The notes under the pieces: generated by a model
Seen by the model: only the letters and a program-made list of their open reading frames with translations
The model's database searches: none
What the model was told of the DNA's origin: nothing
Made by a program: the position numbers and the translations under genes
IMG/VR virus record: IMGVR_UViG_3300040801_001224
Coordinates: 1 to 64,000 of that record
Direction: 5' to 3' (one strand)
Length of the DNA stretch: 64,000 nt
From: a virus
Part shown: in pieces, positions 5,868-12,997 of the stretch
Layout: every line of letters begins with the position of its first letter
Position numbering within the stretch: position 1 is the first letter of the stretch

Positions 5868-6302
5868 TCATTTAATAATGAACTTAGGGCGTTTAGATTT
5901 CTCTCCAGGCGCCCGTATGTAATACTTATCGGGACGTTTTCCATATGTTTCGGTAAGCTTAGGACGGTCTTTAACTACAGTATTCTGTATATAGTCTTTA
6001 GATAATAAAACTTTCTCCATTATAACTGAGCCATACTTACCACCGGTCTTTAAGTTATATGTGTCTGGACGCAACACATAGTATTCGTCTACATAATACT
6101 CTTCACGCTCTTCAGCAGTTTCCCGATCAGTAAATACTTCTAGTATACGTTTAATAAAATATGGTCTATCATTGTTATAAGCCCATGTAACAAATGTCCC
6201 GCTACCCATATAGTCATCATTCTCTGGGTCTACTGCTGAGCGGACGCCGATGTATTCCATGTTTGTTTTAGTGTTTATTAGTTTATAAATATAATGTTTC
6301 AT
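5868..6302 (-). CDS. GIY-YIG homing endonuclease
   Basis: 144-residue protein. HYIYKLINTKTNMEYIGVRS is the GIY-YIG core, followed by a conserved Arg region (YFIKRILEVF) and AEEREEYYVDEYYV with the catalytic Glu expected in this family. It is free-standing, like T4 Seg proteins. ATG 6302 is preferred over 6317: GATAAGTA, a late-promoter variant, lies 5 bp ahead, giving a leaderless start. Selfish element; its former insertion target is not evident here. Confidence 0.88.
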   Translation of the reverse strand: MKHYIYKLINTKTNMEYIGVRSAVDPENDDYMGSGTFVTWAYNNDRPYFIKRILEVFTDRETAEEREEYYVDEYYVLRPDTYNLKTGGKYGSVIMEKVLLSKDYIQNTVVKDRPKLTETYGKRPDKYYIRAPGEKSKRPKFIIK

Positions 6303-6346
6303 AATAATACTTATCATATGTACGATCAGTTATGTAGAGTGAACGG

Positions 6347-6375
6347 TTGACTTCCGGTCTACCATTTGCTATAAT
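6347..6375 (+). promoter_or_regulatory. Sigma70-type promoter, predicted leaderless
   Basis: TTGACT (6347-6352), 17 bp with ACCATTTGC, TATAAT (6370-6375). ATG 6381 follows after 5 bp. Confidence 0.75.
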
Positions 6376-6380
6376 GTGTT

Positions 6381-6671
6381 ATGGATCTAAAAGAAGAAAA
6401 CTTTAGTATATACGTTGCGCTAGTAAGCTTTACCCTATCTCTGGGTGCTATCGTGTGGCTTCACTGGTGGGTTGGCATTGTGACATTCATCTGTTGTGTG
6501 ATTGGCTTTGCCATATTCGTAGACCGTTACTACACTAAAGAGATTAAGATTATATCCCCATTCCCAGTTAAGCTTGAAGGCCAGTGGCGATTTGTGTTCT
6601 ACGTTATACGTGGTAGCTATATGGTAACACCCGAGCGGCTATTGATGGATAAAATTAAAAATAGTGGTTGA
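6381..6671 (+). CDS. Two-helix membrane protein (96 aa)
   Basis: MDLKEENFSIYVALVSFTLS begins a first hydrophobic helix (about 8-30) and WWVGIVTFICCVIGFAIFV a second (about 28-48). The rest is cytoplasmic and basic. Predicted leaderless. The C-terminal Ser-Gly-stop is encoded by AGTGGTTGA, so the stop lies in the next promoter's -35 box. Confidence 0.7.
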   Translation: MDLKEENFSIYVALVSFTLSLGAIVWLHWWVGIVTFICCVIGFAIFVDRYYTKEIKIISPFPVKLEGQWRFVFYVIRGSYMVTPERLLMDKIKNSG

Positions 6672-6696
6672 CATCCACTATTAATGTTGTTATACT
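6668..6696 (+). promoter_or_regulatory. Early promoter with AGTGGT dyad
   Basis: TTGACA (6668-6673), 17 bp, TATACT (6691-6696); AGTGG upstream of the -35 box and CCACT in the spacer. The leader AATAGTTAGGAG supplies the ribosome-binding site for 6721. Confidence 0.82.
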
Positions 6697-6720
6697 TCTG
6701 GAAATAGTTAGGAGAAACAC

Positions 6721-7005
6721 ATGAAATATTTTGCAGAGTTCTATAGGGCACCATTAAAATCATATCCACAGCGTAACCCAGAGACTGGCCGTTACGAAGT
6801 TATGCCTAATCCCGACCCAGAGTTGCCAGTACCAGTGTGTGGTACTAATGGCCATTTAATACTGGACGGTCGCAAGAGCAAGTATAGCCACATGTCACAG
6901 GCTCGTGCCGTTGCTGAAGCCAATGGTTGGGTGGCATATCAGATTGTGAAGGGTGAAACGTTTACCCGCAACACTCAGGCAGTCACACCAGTAATGTACA
7001 TTTAA
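6721..7005 (+). CDS. Hypothetical protein (94 aa)
   Basis: Soluble, proline-rich N-terminal half (SYPQRNPETGRYEVMPNPDP), then a helix SQARAVAEANGWVAY resembling a small DNA- or protein-binding module. Single-gene transcription unit between two early promoters. No family recognised. Confidence 0.65.
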   Translation: MKYFAEFYRAPLKSYPQRNPETGRYEVMPNPDPELPVPVCGTNGHLILDGRKSKYSHMSQARAVAEANGWVAYQIVKGETFTRNTQAVTPVMYI

Positions 7006-7014
7006 AAATAGTGG

Positions 7015-7043
7015 TTGACACGACCACTTCTTGATAGTATAAT
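7015..7043 (+). promoter_or_regulatory. Early promoter with AGTGGT/ACCACT dyad
   Basis: TTGACA (7015-7020), 17 bp containing ACCACTT, TATAAT (7038-7043); leader AACAGTTAGGAG before ATG 7070. Confidence 0.87.
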
Positions 7044-7069
7044 GGTTCTAAACAGTTAGGAGAACAATT

Positions 7070-7435
7070 ATGTTAGTATTTACAGAAAGCCCAGGTTTAA
7101 CTACAGACGGTACTGGTTTTTGGAGTACATCTGAACTTACAGTAACAGTAGAAAAGTTAGACCTATCCTCAAATATTAAACGTGACTTTGGTGAGTTGCG
7201 TGTTATATTTGACACTGATACTTGGGACGTACAGATGGAAGGTCTCATTTATACAGACAAAGGTTTTATGACCGAGCTTAAAGCGTTACTGGAAGCCAAT
7301 GGTTTAGACGCCAGTGATATTGGTTACAGTGAACAAGGTATGCAGGGCGAGAACTATGTTAGCCTGGATGTTGGTGAGAACTTTATTGGCTCATGGTTGG
7401 ATCGTGGCATTGACTTTGAGGAGTACAACTTCTAA
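7070..7435 (+). CDS. Hypothetical acidic protein (121 aa)
   Basis: MLVFTESPGLTTDGTGFW start; strand-rich N-terminal half (LTVTVEKLDL, LRVIFDTDTWDVQ) and a helix FMTELKALLEANGLDASDIG. Acidic and soluble, first gene of a four-gene coupled operon. No recognised family. Confidence 0.68.
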   Translation: MLVFTESPGLTTDGTGFWSTSELTVTVEKLDLSSNIKRDFGELRVIFDTDTWDVQMEGLIYTDKGFMTELKALLEANGLDASDIGYSEQGMQGENYVSLDVGENFIGSWLDRGIDFEEYNF

Positions 7436-7668
7436 TGTTACAGTTATTTGCTGAACAACTTAACGCGGTTTACCTAGTAACAGGTAGGCCGCTCATTACA
7501 TTCCCCTTGAACGACGAGCAGTCTTACCTAATGGCTCTGGAGTTACGTAGAGCTCAACAAGGATTAACTGCCCAGGTTAGACAGTTTGGGGTTAATGAAG
7601 ACATGATAGAGCTTGCTGAGTTCTATCAGAACGTTTACGAAGAACTCGTGGAGTTAACTAATGAATAA
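7435..7668 (+). CDS. Hypothetical helical protein (77 aa)
   Basis: Largely helical (LNDEQSYLMALELRRAQQGL, MIELAEFYQNVYEELVEL). Its ATG overlaps the upstream TAA (TAATG). Function unknown. Confidence 0.66.
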   Translation: MLQLFAEQLNAVYLVTGRPLITFPLNDEQSYLMALELRRAQQGLTAQVRQFGVNEDMIELAEFYQNVYEELVELTNE

Positions 7669-7762
7669 CAGAAAGAACTTTAAGGACGCATTGGTCATTG
7701 GCGTCATTGTTGTATTGGCGTTCACTTACTTTGGTGACATCTTTGCTACGGTGGTTATATGA
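7661..7762 (+). CDS. Single-pass membrane microprotein (33 aa)
   Basis: MNNRKNFKDALVIGVIVVLA then AFTYFGDIFATVVI. A basic N-terminus followed by one membrane helix suggests an N-in topology. It overlaps the gene before by 8 bp and the gene after as ATGA. Confidence 0.6.
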   Translation: MNNRKNFKDALVIGVIVVLAFTYFGDIFATVVI

Positions 7763-7929
7763 AGCCCGGCATGTTGTTTGTTGCCAGCTTAATGTTAATG
7801 TTCTGGCTGGGATTGGGCCTAGCCATTGCTATGCTGTTTGTGATTAACATCTTTGTTGGCCTAGCCATAGCACTTGGTTTAGGTATAGTAGCGGCATTTA
7901 TTTTATATTATATCGGACAAAGTGGTTGA
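7759..7929 (+). CDS. Two-helix membrane microprotein (56 aa)
   Basis: Two hydrophobic helices (MLFVASLMLMFWLGLGLAIA; then FVGLAIALGLGIVAAFILYY). The last codons AGTGGTTGA put the stop inside the following -35 box. Possibly a holin-like or membrane-altering early protein, but nothing proves it. Confidence 0.6.
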   Translation: MKPGMLFVASLMLMFWLGLGLAIAMLFVINIFVGLAIALGLGIVAAFILYYIGQSG

Positions 7930-7954
7930 CATAGTGGTCTGACTTTGTTATAAT
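7926..7954 (+). promoter_or_regulatory. Early promoter
   Basis: TTGACA (7926-7931), 17 bp, TATAAT (7949-7954). This copy lacks ACCACT in the spacer. The leader has AGAGG and an AATAA/TTATT arm pair around it. Confidence 0.82.
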
Positions 7955-7990
7955 ACGTCTATACTTAGTTAATAATGTACAGAGGTTATT

Positions 7991-8323
7991 ATGCAGGTCA
8001 CAAGAGATTGGATGATTAACTACATTGAGACTCGGGATCAAGCGCAAGTTAACCAGATGGTTGGTAGAGCATTAGTTCAAATATTTAAACGACAGACTGA
8101 TCACGAGCAGAGAGTTAACGACACTAATGTCTGGAATGACATTGGCTTCAGCGCAAGTGACGCATACTCTGGCAGTATCTGTGCTAAGACATTCATGAAG
8201 CGTGGTGCTCTAATTGACTTCCAGTTGGAGAAATGGTTAAAGCCCACACAACATGGCTACCCACGTATCACTAAATATTGGAAACAATTAAACGAAATCG
8301 CACAGAATAAAAAGAGTGGTTGA
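7991..8323 (+). CDS. Hypothetical protein (110 aa)
   Basis: Helical N-terminus (DWMINYIETRDQAQVNQMVG), then basic and aromatic segments ending QLNEIAQNKKSG. The C-terminal Ser-Gly-stop is read from the next promoter. Single-gene unit, function unknown. Confidence 0.66.
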   Translation: MQVTRDWMINYIETRDQAQVNQMVGRALVQIFKRQTDHEQRVNDTNVWNDIGFSASDAYSGSICAKTFMKRGALIDFQLEKWLKPTQHGYPRITKYWKQLNEIAQNKKSG

Positions 8324-8348
8324 CAAGTGGATACTATTTTGCTATACT
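8320..8348 (+). promoter_or_regulatory. Early promoter
   Basis: TTGACA (8320-8325), 17 bp, TATACT (8343-8348). The upstream TGA (8321-8323) sits in the -35 box. Leader ACAGTTAGGAG. Confidence 0.82.
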
Positions 8349-8373
8349 GCTTATATACAGTTAGGAGAGTATC

Positions 8374-8583
8374 ATGAAATTTAATCATAGCGAATTAAGT
8401 AACGCATTAGAAACACACCTACTCAATGTAGAAGATTGTAATCTACTTGATTACGATGTGGACGGTGTACTGAACAATAAGGTTCTTGGTACAGTGGGAT
8501 TTGAAGCCATCGACGGACATAGCTCATGGGAGGCAGAGTTCGAATATAACATGGTTACAAAAAAAGTAGAATCAATTGGATAA
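8374..8583 (+). CDS. Hypothetical acidic protein (69 aa)
   Basis: MKFNHSELSNALETHLLNVE, then strands (VLGTVGFEAI, WEAEFEYNMVTKKVESIG). Small, soluble, acidic. Single-gene unit, no family recognised. Confidence 0.65.
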   Translation: MKFNHSELSNALETHLLNVEDCNLLDYDVDGVLNNKVLGTVGFEAIDGHSSWEAEFEYNMVTKKVESIG

Positions 8584-8587
8584 GTGG

Positions 8588-8616
8588 TTGACAGGACCAC
8601 TTTCTGATAGTATAAT
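8588..8616 (+). promoter_or_regulatory. Early promoter with AGTGGT/ACCACT dyad
   Basis: TTGACA (8588-8593), 17 bp with ACCACTTT, TATAAT (8611-8616), leader AAACAGTTAGGA. Confidence 0.87.
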
Positions 8617-8650
8617 GTCGGTTATCAATTAAACAGTTAGGAATAATTAT

Positions 8651-9739
8651 ATGCCGTTAGTACGCATTATTTCCGGAACCTTCAAGCATGGTTCCAAAGT
8701 CACTCCAGTTAGCAACATCGTTGTAGAGCAAGCAAAAGCCTACAGTGTTGATGAGCGTAGTGGCCCACATGTCACTGTTATGGGTGATGCCAAGTATGGA
8801 CTTCCAAATCGTAAGTGTCGCATATGTGTTACAGGTCCTGAAGACTTTGTAGTACTTGATGATGGTGCTGAGGTGCCAGCAGTAGACACTCGCACAGCAC
8901 AAGAGAAGTTCTTCGCACAAGAGTCAGACGAAGCGGCTATGTCACGCATTGCCAAGAGCTTTGACATCCTCAATGAGATTACAGACGCGGCTGCCCAGGG
9001 TATTATTCGTGGCGTAGTTGTAAGCGGCCCACCAGGTATTGGTAAGTCGTATGGTGTTACTCGAACACTGGAGCAGGCTAACTTCACACGGTCTATTGCT
9101 AACCAGACTGAGAACTATGAGATTATATCAGGTAGCATGACCCCAATTGGTCTATACAAGAAGCTGTACTTGAACCGACATAAAGGTTTTGTTACTGTAC
9201 TTGACGACTGTGACACAGCACTCTTTGATGAGGCTAGCCTTAACTTACTCAAAGCGGCACTGGACACTACAGAGCGTCGTAGACTGTTCTGGTTGTCAGA
9301 GTCACATGCTCTGGCTAAAGAAGACATTCCAGACTGCTTTGACTTTGAGGGTTCCATCGTGTTCCTGACCAACCTGGACTTTGAAGATGTCAAGTCAAGC
9401 AAGCTCCAAGCACACTTGTCAGCGATACTGTCACGTTGTCACTACATGAACCTAGAGATTAGCACAGTACGTGACCAGCTCCTACGTATACGTCAGGTAG
9501 TTAAATTCGGTATGCTGGACAAGTATGCTCTTACTGGCGCACAGAAGCAAGAGGTTGTTGACTTTGTTATTGACAATGTAGACGACATGAAAGAATTAAG
9601 CTTACGTGCTGTGATCAAGATCGCTGACTTAGCTGAAGCTGACAGCAAGGGTTCACTCCAACGTAGCTGGAGAGAGTTAGCAGAGATGACCATGTTAACT
9701 AAAGAATCATACTACAAGCGGCAGTTAGCTAAAATATAG
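8651..9739 (+). CDS. AAA+ ATPase
   Basis: 362 residues. Walker A GPPGIGKS at about 126-133, Walker B VTVLDDCD at about 181-188, and a sensor-1-like FEGSIVFLTN near 240, giving an AAA+ module over roughly 100-300. The N-terminal 90 residues (strand-rich, two Cys) look like a substrate- or DNA-binding domain. AAA+ proteins remodel protein or nucleic-acid complexes; the substrate is not predictable here. Single-gene early unit. Not a clamp loader by arrangement, since no partner genes are present. Confidence 0.85.
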   Translation: MPLVRIISGTFKHGSKVTPVSNIVVEQAKAYSVDERSGPHVTVMGDAKYGLPNRKCRICVTGPEDFVVLDDGAEVPAVDTRTAQEKFFAQESDEAAMSRIAKSFDILNEITDAAAQGIIRGVVVSGPPGIGKSYGVTRTLEQANFTRSIANQTENYEIISGSMTPIGLYKKLYLNRHKGFVTVLDDCDTALFDEASLNLLKAALDTTERRRLFWLSESHALAKEDIPDCFDFEGSIVFLTNLDFEDVKSSKLQAHLSAILSRCHYMNLEISTVRDQLLRIRQVVKFGMLDKYALTGAQKQEVVDFVIDNVDDMKELSLRAVIKIADLAEADSKGSLQRSWRELAEMTMLTKESYYKRQLAKI

Positions 9740-9740
9740 G

Positions 9741-9769
9741 TTGACAAGATGGTTAAAATACGCTATACT
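9741..9769 (+). promoter_or_regulatory. Sigma70-type promoter
   Basis: TTGACA (9741-9746) starts 2 bp after the ATPase stop, 17 bp, TATACT (9764-9769). No dyad. An ATG at 9777 is followed at once by a stop, so the real start is ATG 9803. Confidence 0.72.
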
Positions 9770-9802
9770 ATATATAATGTAGAATCCCATAGGAAGAAGC
9801 CA

Positions 9803-9940
9803 ATGAAAGATTATGCAGACAGAAGCTGGACTACTAACGATAAACGTGAGAATTCACAGGGGAGTTGGATAGCTTTTGGTATACTAATGGTGCTCCTGGT
9901 AATCGGTAGTTCCGATATAGTAGAAAGACTGCTGTCCTGA
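9803..9940 (+). CDS. Single-pass membrane protein (45 aa)
   Basis: MKDYADRSWTTNDKRENSQG, then a membrane helix WIAFGILMVLLVIGSSDIV. ATG 9803 has ATAGGAAG upstream; the longer reading from 9749 would start within the promoter. Followed by a terminator. Confidence 0.62.
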   Translation: MKDYADRSWTTNDKRENSQGSWIAFGILMVLLVIGSSDIVERLLS

Positions 9941-9992
9941 GTGAGACAATAAATCACTCTTCCTAACTGTACCCGACCAAGAGTCGGACTTA

Positions 9993-10021
9993 GCCCGGGT
10001 TAACCCCCGGGCATTTTTTTC
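9993..10021 (+). terminator. Rho-independent terminator
   Basis: GCCCGGG (9993-9999) and CCCGGGC (10006-10012) followed by A and seven T. A second small hairpin, CCGAC/GTCGG, lies about 20 bp upstream. It insulates the next early promoter. Confidence 0.9.
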
Positions 10022-10052
10022 TAAGTTACTGATTCCATTGACCTTTCATTTG

Positions 10053-10081
10053 TTGACATCCCCCGACCACTTTGCTATAAT
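10053..10081 (+). promoter_or_regulatory. Early promoter
   Basis: TTGACA (10053-10058), 17 bp with GACCACTTTGC, TATAAT (10076-10081), leader AACAGTTAGGAG. It lacks the upstream AGTGGT half-site. Confidence 0.87.
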
Positions 10082-10109
10082 ACACAGTATAAACAGTTAG
10101 GAGAGTAAG

Positions 10110-10325
10110 ATGGACACTGATAAAAGAAAACGTATATTAAGAGACCCTACTGGGTTTGTTCTTAGAACATGGCACGGTGGCCATCAAATTATGGCCAAGG
10201 GTGTAAAACGTTTGAGTGATCAGACCGTACAATTTGTCTATGACCCACTCTCTCCTAATCCAAAATATTATAATGTAAACATTGAACAAACAAACTTGTT
10301 GAATGATATAATAAAACGTAAATAA
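10110..10325 (+). CDS. Hypothetical basic protein (71 aa)
   Basis: MDTDKRKRILRDPTGFVLRT with basic and strand-rich content (GGHQIMAKGVKRLSDQTVQF). The net positive charge suggests nucleic-acid binding, but no motif proves it. Single-gene unit. Confidence 0.64.
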   Translation: MDTDKRKRILRDPTGFVLRTWHGGHQIMAKGVKRLSDQTVQFVYDPLSPNPKYYNVNIEQTNLLNDIIKRK

Positions 10326-10329
10326 GTGG

Positions 10330-10359
10330 TTGACTTCATTACCACTTTCTTGCTATAAT
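10330..10359 (+). promoter_or_regulatory. Early promoter with 18-bp spacer
   Basis: TTGACT (10330-10335), 18 bp with ACCACTTTC, TATAAT (10354-10359). The leader AATAAACAGGT precedes a GTG start. Confidence 0.78.
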
Positions 10360-10389
10360 ACACGTATAGTAAATAAACAGGTACACGTT

Positions 10390-10821
10390 GTGGAATACGA
10401 TCCATTATTAACAGTTAAAGGCACTCGGTCAAAGAAGCTCATAGACTATATTGGTCGCGTATACGATCACTTGGGCTTAGATGCTTTTGTTGAGGTTACA
10501 CTTGTTAAAGAACTACGTGGTGGTGCCCAGGGTTATGCTAACGGTGATGAAGAGACTGTTGACATAGACATTGCTCGCACAGCAGATGGTAGACGTCTAT
10601 CACGTGAGCGTGTTATGATCAACATAGCACATGAGATGATACATGCCCAGCAGTATAATCACGAGCGTATGATCAACGAAGGTATAAGTGTTAAGGATGG
10701 TATGCTTGTTTCAGTCGTTAACTGGGAAGGTACACAGTACATTGGCACACCATATGAAGAGCAACCCTGGGAATTGGAAGCATATACCAACGAAGAACGA
10801 GTATACGAGGCCTGCAAGTGA
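10390..10821 (+). CDS. HExxH metalloprotease-like protein
   Basis: 143 residues from GTG 10390; an in-frame TTG at 10330 is the -35 box and is excluded. IAHEMIHAQQYN at about 79-90 is a zinc-protease HExxH motif, preceded by a strand of the zincin type (EETVDIDIARTADG). Possible third ligand is a later Glu or His (WELEAYTNEERVYE). Fold and substrate unknown. The second HExxH protein of the window is the SprT-like one at 21632. GTGA overlap with the next gene. Confidence 0.72.
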   Translation: MEYDPLLTVKGTRSKKLIDYIGRVYDHLGLDAFVEVTLVKELRGGAQGYANGDEETVDIDIARTADGRRLSRERVMINIAHEMIHAQQYNHERMINEGISVKDGMLVSVVNWEGTQYIGTPYEEQPWELEAYTNEERVYEACK

Positions 10822-11063
10822 AAAATGTCCTGGGCATATTGGGTATAGCTATTGCGAGCGTTGCTCTCTTAGCCAGTGTCCTGATCATGTTCGAACAGCC
10901 CGAGCCTAAAGTTATTATTAAAGAGGTTCCCGTAGAGGTGATCAGAGAGCGTCTTGTAAACCCATGTGAACAGCATGGTATGACAGTATCCTACGTCAAG
11001 GAAGTCAAGTACTTTACTGGTGAAGTTCGAATTGGTATTGTTTGTAAGAAGGTTGACACATAA
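10818..11063 (+). CDS. Single-pass membrane protein (81 aa)
   Basis: GTG start in a GTGA overlap with the protease. N-terminal membrane helix NVLGILGIAIASVALLASVL, then a charged linker (EVPVEVIRERL) and two Cys. It resembles small spanin-like or anchor proteins only in layout. Its end overlaps a weak promoter. Confidence 0.65.
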   Translation: MKNVLGILGIAIASVALLASVLIMFEQPEPKVIIKEVPVEVIRERLVNPCEQHGMTVSYVKEVKYFTGEVRIGIVCKKVDT

Positions 11064-11082
11064 TACCCACTTATGTTAAACT
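11053..11082 (+). promoter_or_regulatory. Weak sigma70-type promoter inside gene end
   Basis: TTGACA (11053-11058), then TAAACT (11077-11082) at 18 bp. It overlaps the last codons of the upstream gene. Confidence 0.5.
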
Positions 11083-11109
11083 ATATTTTTATTTAATGAG
11101 GTGAATAAA

Positions 11110-11310
11110 ATGGATAAAGTATCAGTGTTCCTTGGAATCGTAGTAGTTGTATTACTTGTTATGGCATTGGTAACCTACCCCTTCATGTGGGCTTGGAACT
11201 ATGGCATGGTTGTAGCTTTCCCAATGTTAGGAACACTTGAACCACTGCAAGCTTTCTCGGTATTGGTTGTGTTTGCGTTCATGAAGTCAAATACCAGCAA
11301 CTCCAAGTAA
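11110..11310 (+). CDS. Membrane protein (66 aa)
   Basis: ATG 11110 follows GAGGTG. Helix 1 VFLGIVVVVLLVMALVTYPF, a tryptophan-rich turn, and a second hydrophobic stretch LQAFSVLVVFAFM. Function unknown. Confidence 0.66.
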   Translation: MDKVSVFLGIVVVVLLVMALVTYPFMWAWNYGMVVAFPMLGTLEPLQAFSVLVVFAFMKSNTSNSK

Positions 11311-11324
11311 TCAAAAAAAAGTGG

Positions 11325-11353
11325 TTGACATTACCACTTACCTATTATATAAT
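11325..11353 (+). promoter_or_regulatory. Early promoter with dyad
   Basis: TTGACA (11325-11330), 17 bp with ACCACTT, TATAAT (11348-11353), leader AATAGTTAGGAG. Confidence 0.86.
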
Positions 11354-11378
11354 ATAGGAAATAGTTAGGAGAATAATT

Positions 11379-11708
11379 ATGTTAATATTCAGTAAAGATG
11401 GTTACACAGTAGAAAAGATCTGGGGTGGCCCAGCTGGTGACCGTATTGAATTCAGTCACCCTGACACTGCTATCCCTGAAGAGTATATCGACAACATCTC
11501 AGCTGGTATACGTGTAGCACAAGACCAAGAGCTTATTGAAGAGCTCAAGCGAGAAGTCGCTAGTGAGTTACAGTTAACAAACTATGAAGAGATTGTTGCT
11601 ATTGACTTCTTTGAAGTTATTTGGGAAGAGCGTATTAAAGGCGTCGTTGACATTGAATGTACGACAACTGGCCGAGTAATTGATCAAGAGTTTGATATTA
11701 AACTATGA
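11379..11708 (+). CDS. Hypothetical acidic protein (109 aa)
   Basis: MLIFSKDGYTVEKIWGGPAG; helix QELIEELKREVASELQL and a strand-rich C-terminal half (VVDIECTTTGRVIDQEFDI). Start resembles the 7070 protein (MLVFTESPG). Coupled to the next gene by ATGA. Confidence 0.67.
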   Translation: MLIFSKDGYTVEKIWGGPAGDRIEFSHPDTAIPEEYIDNISAGIRVAQDQELIEELKREVASELQLTNYEEIVAIDFFEVIWEERIKGVVDIECTTTGRVIDQEFDIKL

Positions 11709-11851
11709 TATCCTGGATAGCAAACAATGAGAGAGTCTATGCCCCCACAAGGGACATAGCTCTCAGCCTGTTTAGTCTAAAAGGGTATACGGTCAATATA
11801 GATGACATCAAGTACTGTGGCCCAGAGAGACGCAAAAAGAAACGCAAATAG
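11705..11851 (+). CDS. Small basic protein (48 aa)
   Basis: MISWIANNERVYAPTRDIAL through LFSLKGYTVNIDDIKY and a strongly basic tail ERRKKKRK. The tail suggests nucleic-acid or ribosome association. The stop lies just before the next promoter. Confidence 0.62.
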   Translation: MISWIANNERVYAPTRDIALSLFSLKGYTVNIDDIKYCGPERRKKKRK

Positions 11852-11854
11852 TGG

Positions 11855-11883
11855 TTGACATGTGGACCTAGTGATGTTATCAT
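11855..11883 (+). promoter_or_regulatory. Early promoter
   Basis: TTGACA (11855-11860), 17 bp, TATCAT (11878-11883), leader AATAGTTAGGAG. Confidence 0.78.
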
Positions 11884-11909
11884 GTGGTAAATAGTTAGGA
11901 GTTAACACA

Positions 11910-12026
11910 ATGAAAAAAGTAAAAACCAACAACCCAGTTGCTAAATACGATTTCAATCGTGGTGGCTTCCATACCCCTAGCAAGTTCACCCGCAAAATCA
12001 AACACAAAGGTAAAAGATATGAATAG
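11910..12026 (+). CDS. Small basic protein (38 aa)
   Basis: MKKVKTNNPVAKYDFNRGGF continuing to a basic end (TRKIKHKGKRYE). Good leader and ribosome-binding site. Highly basic, so possibly RNA- or DNA-binding. It overlaps the next gene by 8 bp. Confidence 0.6.
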   Translation: MKKVKTNNPVAKYDFNRGGFHTPSKFTRKIKHKGKRYE

Positions 12027-12210
12027 TAATTTAATGCGTCTCATCAAGACTGACGTGTATGCAGTTGTGACAGACGGTGCTAACGTATACGTTTACGAGA
12101 GTATCGACTGTGACAGCAACTATAATGAATTAGTCGGCGTATACGAAAGCATTGATAAGTTTATTGAAGCAGGTCTCCCCTGGGAAAAACCTACAGAAAA
12201 AGTAGCATAA
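12019..12210 (+). CDS. Hypothetical protein (63 aa)
   Basis: ATG 12019 lies inside the end of the preceding gene with AAAGGT upstream. MNSNLMRLIKTDVYAVVTDG, strands with Val/Tyr alternation (ANVYVYESID, LVGVYESIDKF) that look like two copies of a VYESID unit, then an acidic end. Function unknown. Confidence 0.64.
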   Translation: MNSNLMRLIKTDVYAVVTDGANVYVYESIDCDSNYNELVGVYESIDKFIEAGLPWEKPTEKVA

Positions 12211-12215
12211 AGTGG

Positions 12216-12244
12216 TTGACAAGTGGATACCACTTTGCTATAAT
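12216..12244 (+). promoter_or_regulatory. Early promoter with dyad
   Basis: TTGACA (12216-12221), 17 bp with ACCACTTTGC, TATAAT (12239-12244), leader AACAGTTAGGA. Confidence 0.88.
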
Positions 12245-12280
12245 ACACTTATACAGTAAACAAACAGTTAGGAAAAAGTT

Positions 12281-12838
12281 ATGTCAACGAACGCAACCAT
12301 TTCAGTTATTACCCCTGAAGGCAAAGTATTATCAGTATACAACCATTGGGATGGCTATCCTGATTATTTACTTGATATGCTGACCAAGCACTACAACACA
12401 CTAACCGACGCAATGGCACTGGTTAAGCCAGGCAACATTAGCTCGGTACGTGAGCGTTGTGATGGTGATGTAGGGCACACATTTAACAACCCAATCCCTG
12501 ACCAAACCATTTATTATGGTCGTGACCGTGGTGAGAAAAACCAGGAACCAATGGTACAGGATTTAGCTACATTCGATATTAGCAAGCACCTATTTGGTGG
12601 GCGCCAGGAATATAACTACATCTTTGCTAACGGCCAGTGGATGCACCTACATGAATGGGAGGCTGAGCAGGAGGCTACTAATGAAGTTGAAGACTTTGTT
12701 GGTGATGTTGTTGAGCAAATCCGGGATGACCTAAAGCGGGATGAAACCGGTGCTGTATACGAGTTAATCGAATACTTACACTGCCTGGCTAACCCAGCTG
12801 TTGACGATATCCTTAAGAACTACTTACCCCAGGACTAG
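12281..12838 (+). CDS. Conserved hypothetical protein (185 aa)
   Basis: N-terminal strand hairpin TISVITPEGKVLSVYNHWDG with YNHWDGYPDYL, a form seen in phage and bacterial uncharacterised proteins, then a helical acidic second half (EQEATNEVEDFVGDVVEQI). Soluble. No catalytic motif seen. Confidence 0.7.
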   Translation: MSTNATISVITPEGKVLSVYNHWDGYPDYLLDMLTKHYNTLTDAMALVKPGNISSVRERCDGDVGHTFNNPIPDQTIYYGRDRGEKNQEPMVQDLATFDISKHLFGGRQEYNYIFANGQWMHLHEWEAEQEATNEVEDFVGDVVEQIRDDLKRDETGAVYELIEYLHCLANPAVDDILKNYLPQD

Positions 12839-12846
12839 GAGTAACC

Positions 12847-12921
12847 ATGTTATTGTATATTACGTTCACATTATTCTTCGGTAGTGTTATTGGTTTAGTC
12901 ACTAACGAATCCCTAAATTAA
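12847..12921 (+). CDS. Membrane microprotein (24 aa)
   Basis: MLLYITFTLFFGSVIGLVTN plus four residues, one membrane helix. The ribosome-binding site TAGGAG is formed at the preceding gene's stop. It lies within the operon, 8 bp after the previous gene. Confidence 0.52.
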   Translation: MLLYITFTLFFGSVIGLVTNESLN

Positions 12922-12934
12922 TTTAAGAAAGTGG

Positions 12935-12963
12935 TTGACAAGGCCACTTTCTTTTGTTATAAT
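12935..12963 (+). promoter_or_regulatory. Early promoter; leader forms hairpin at the ribosome-binding site
   Basis: TTGACA (12935-12940), 17 bp, TATAAT (12958-12963). The leader has ATAAGTT (12970-12976) complementary to AACTTAT (12993-12999), placing GTTAGGAG in the loop and the start codon in the stem. Confidence 0.86.
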
Positions 12964-12997
12964 ACAGGCATAAGTTAAACAGTTAGGAGTAAAACTT

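Noticed and set aside
10330-10389. N-terminal extension of the HExxH protein from TTG 10330
   Set aside because: The TTG is the -35 hexamer of its own promoter; the extension would not be transcribed.
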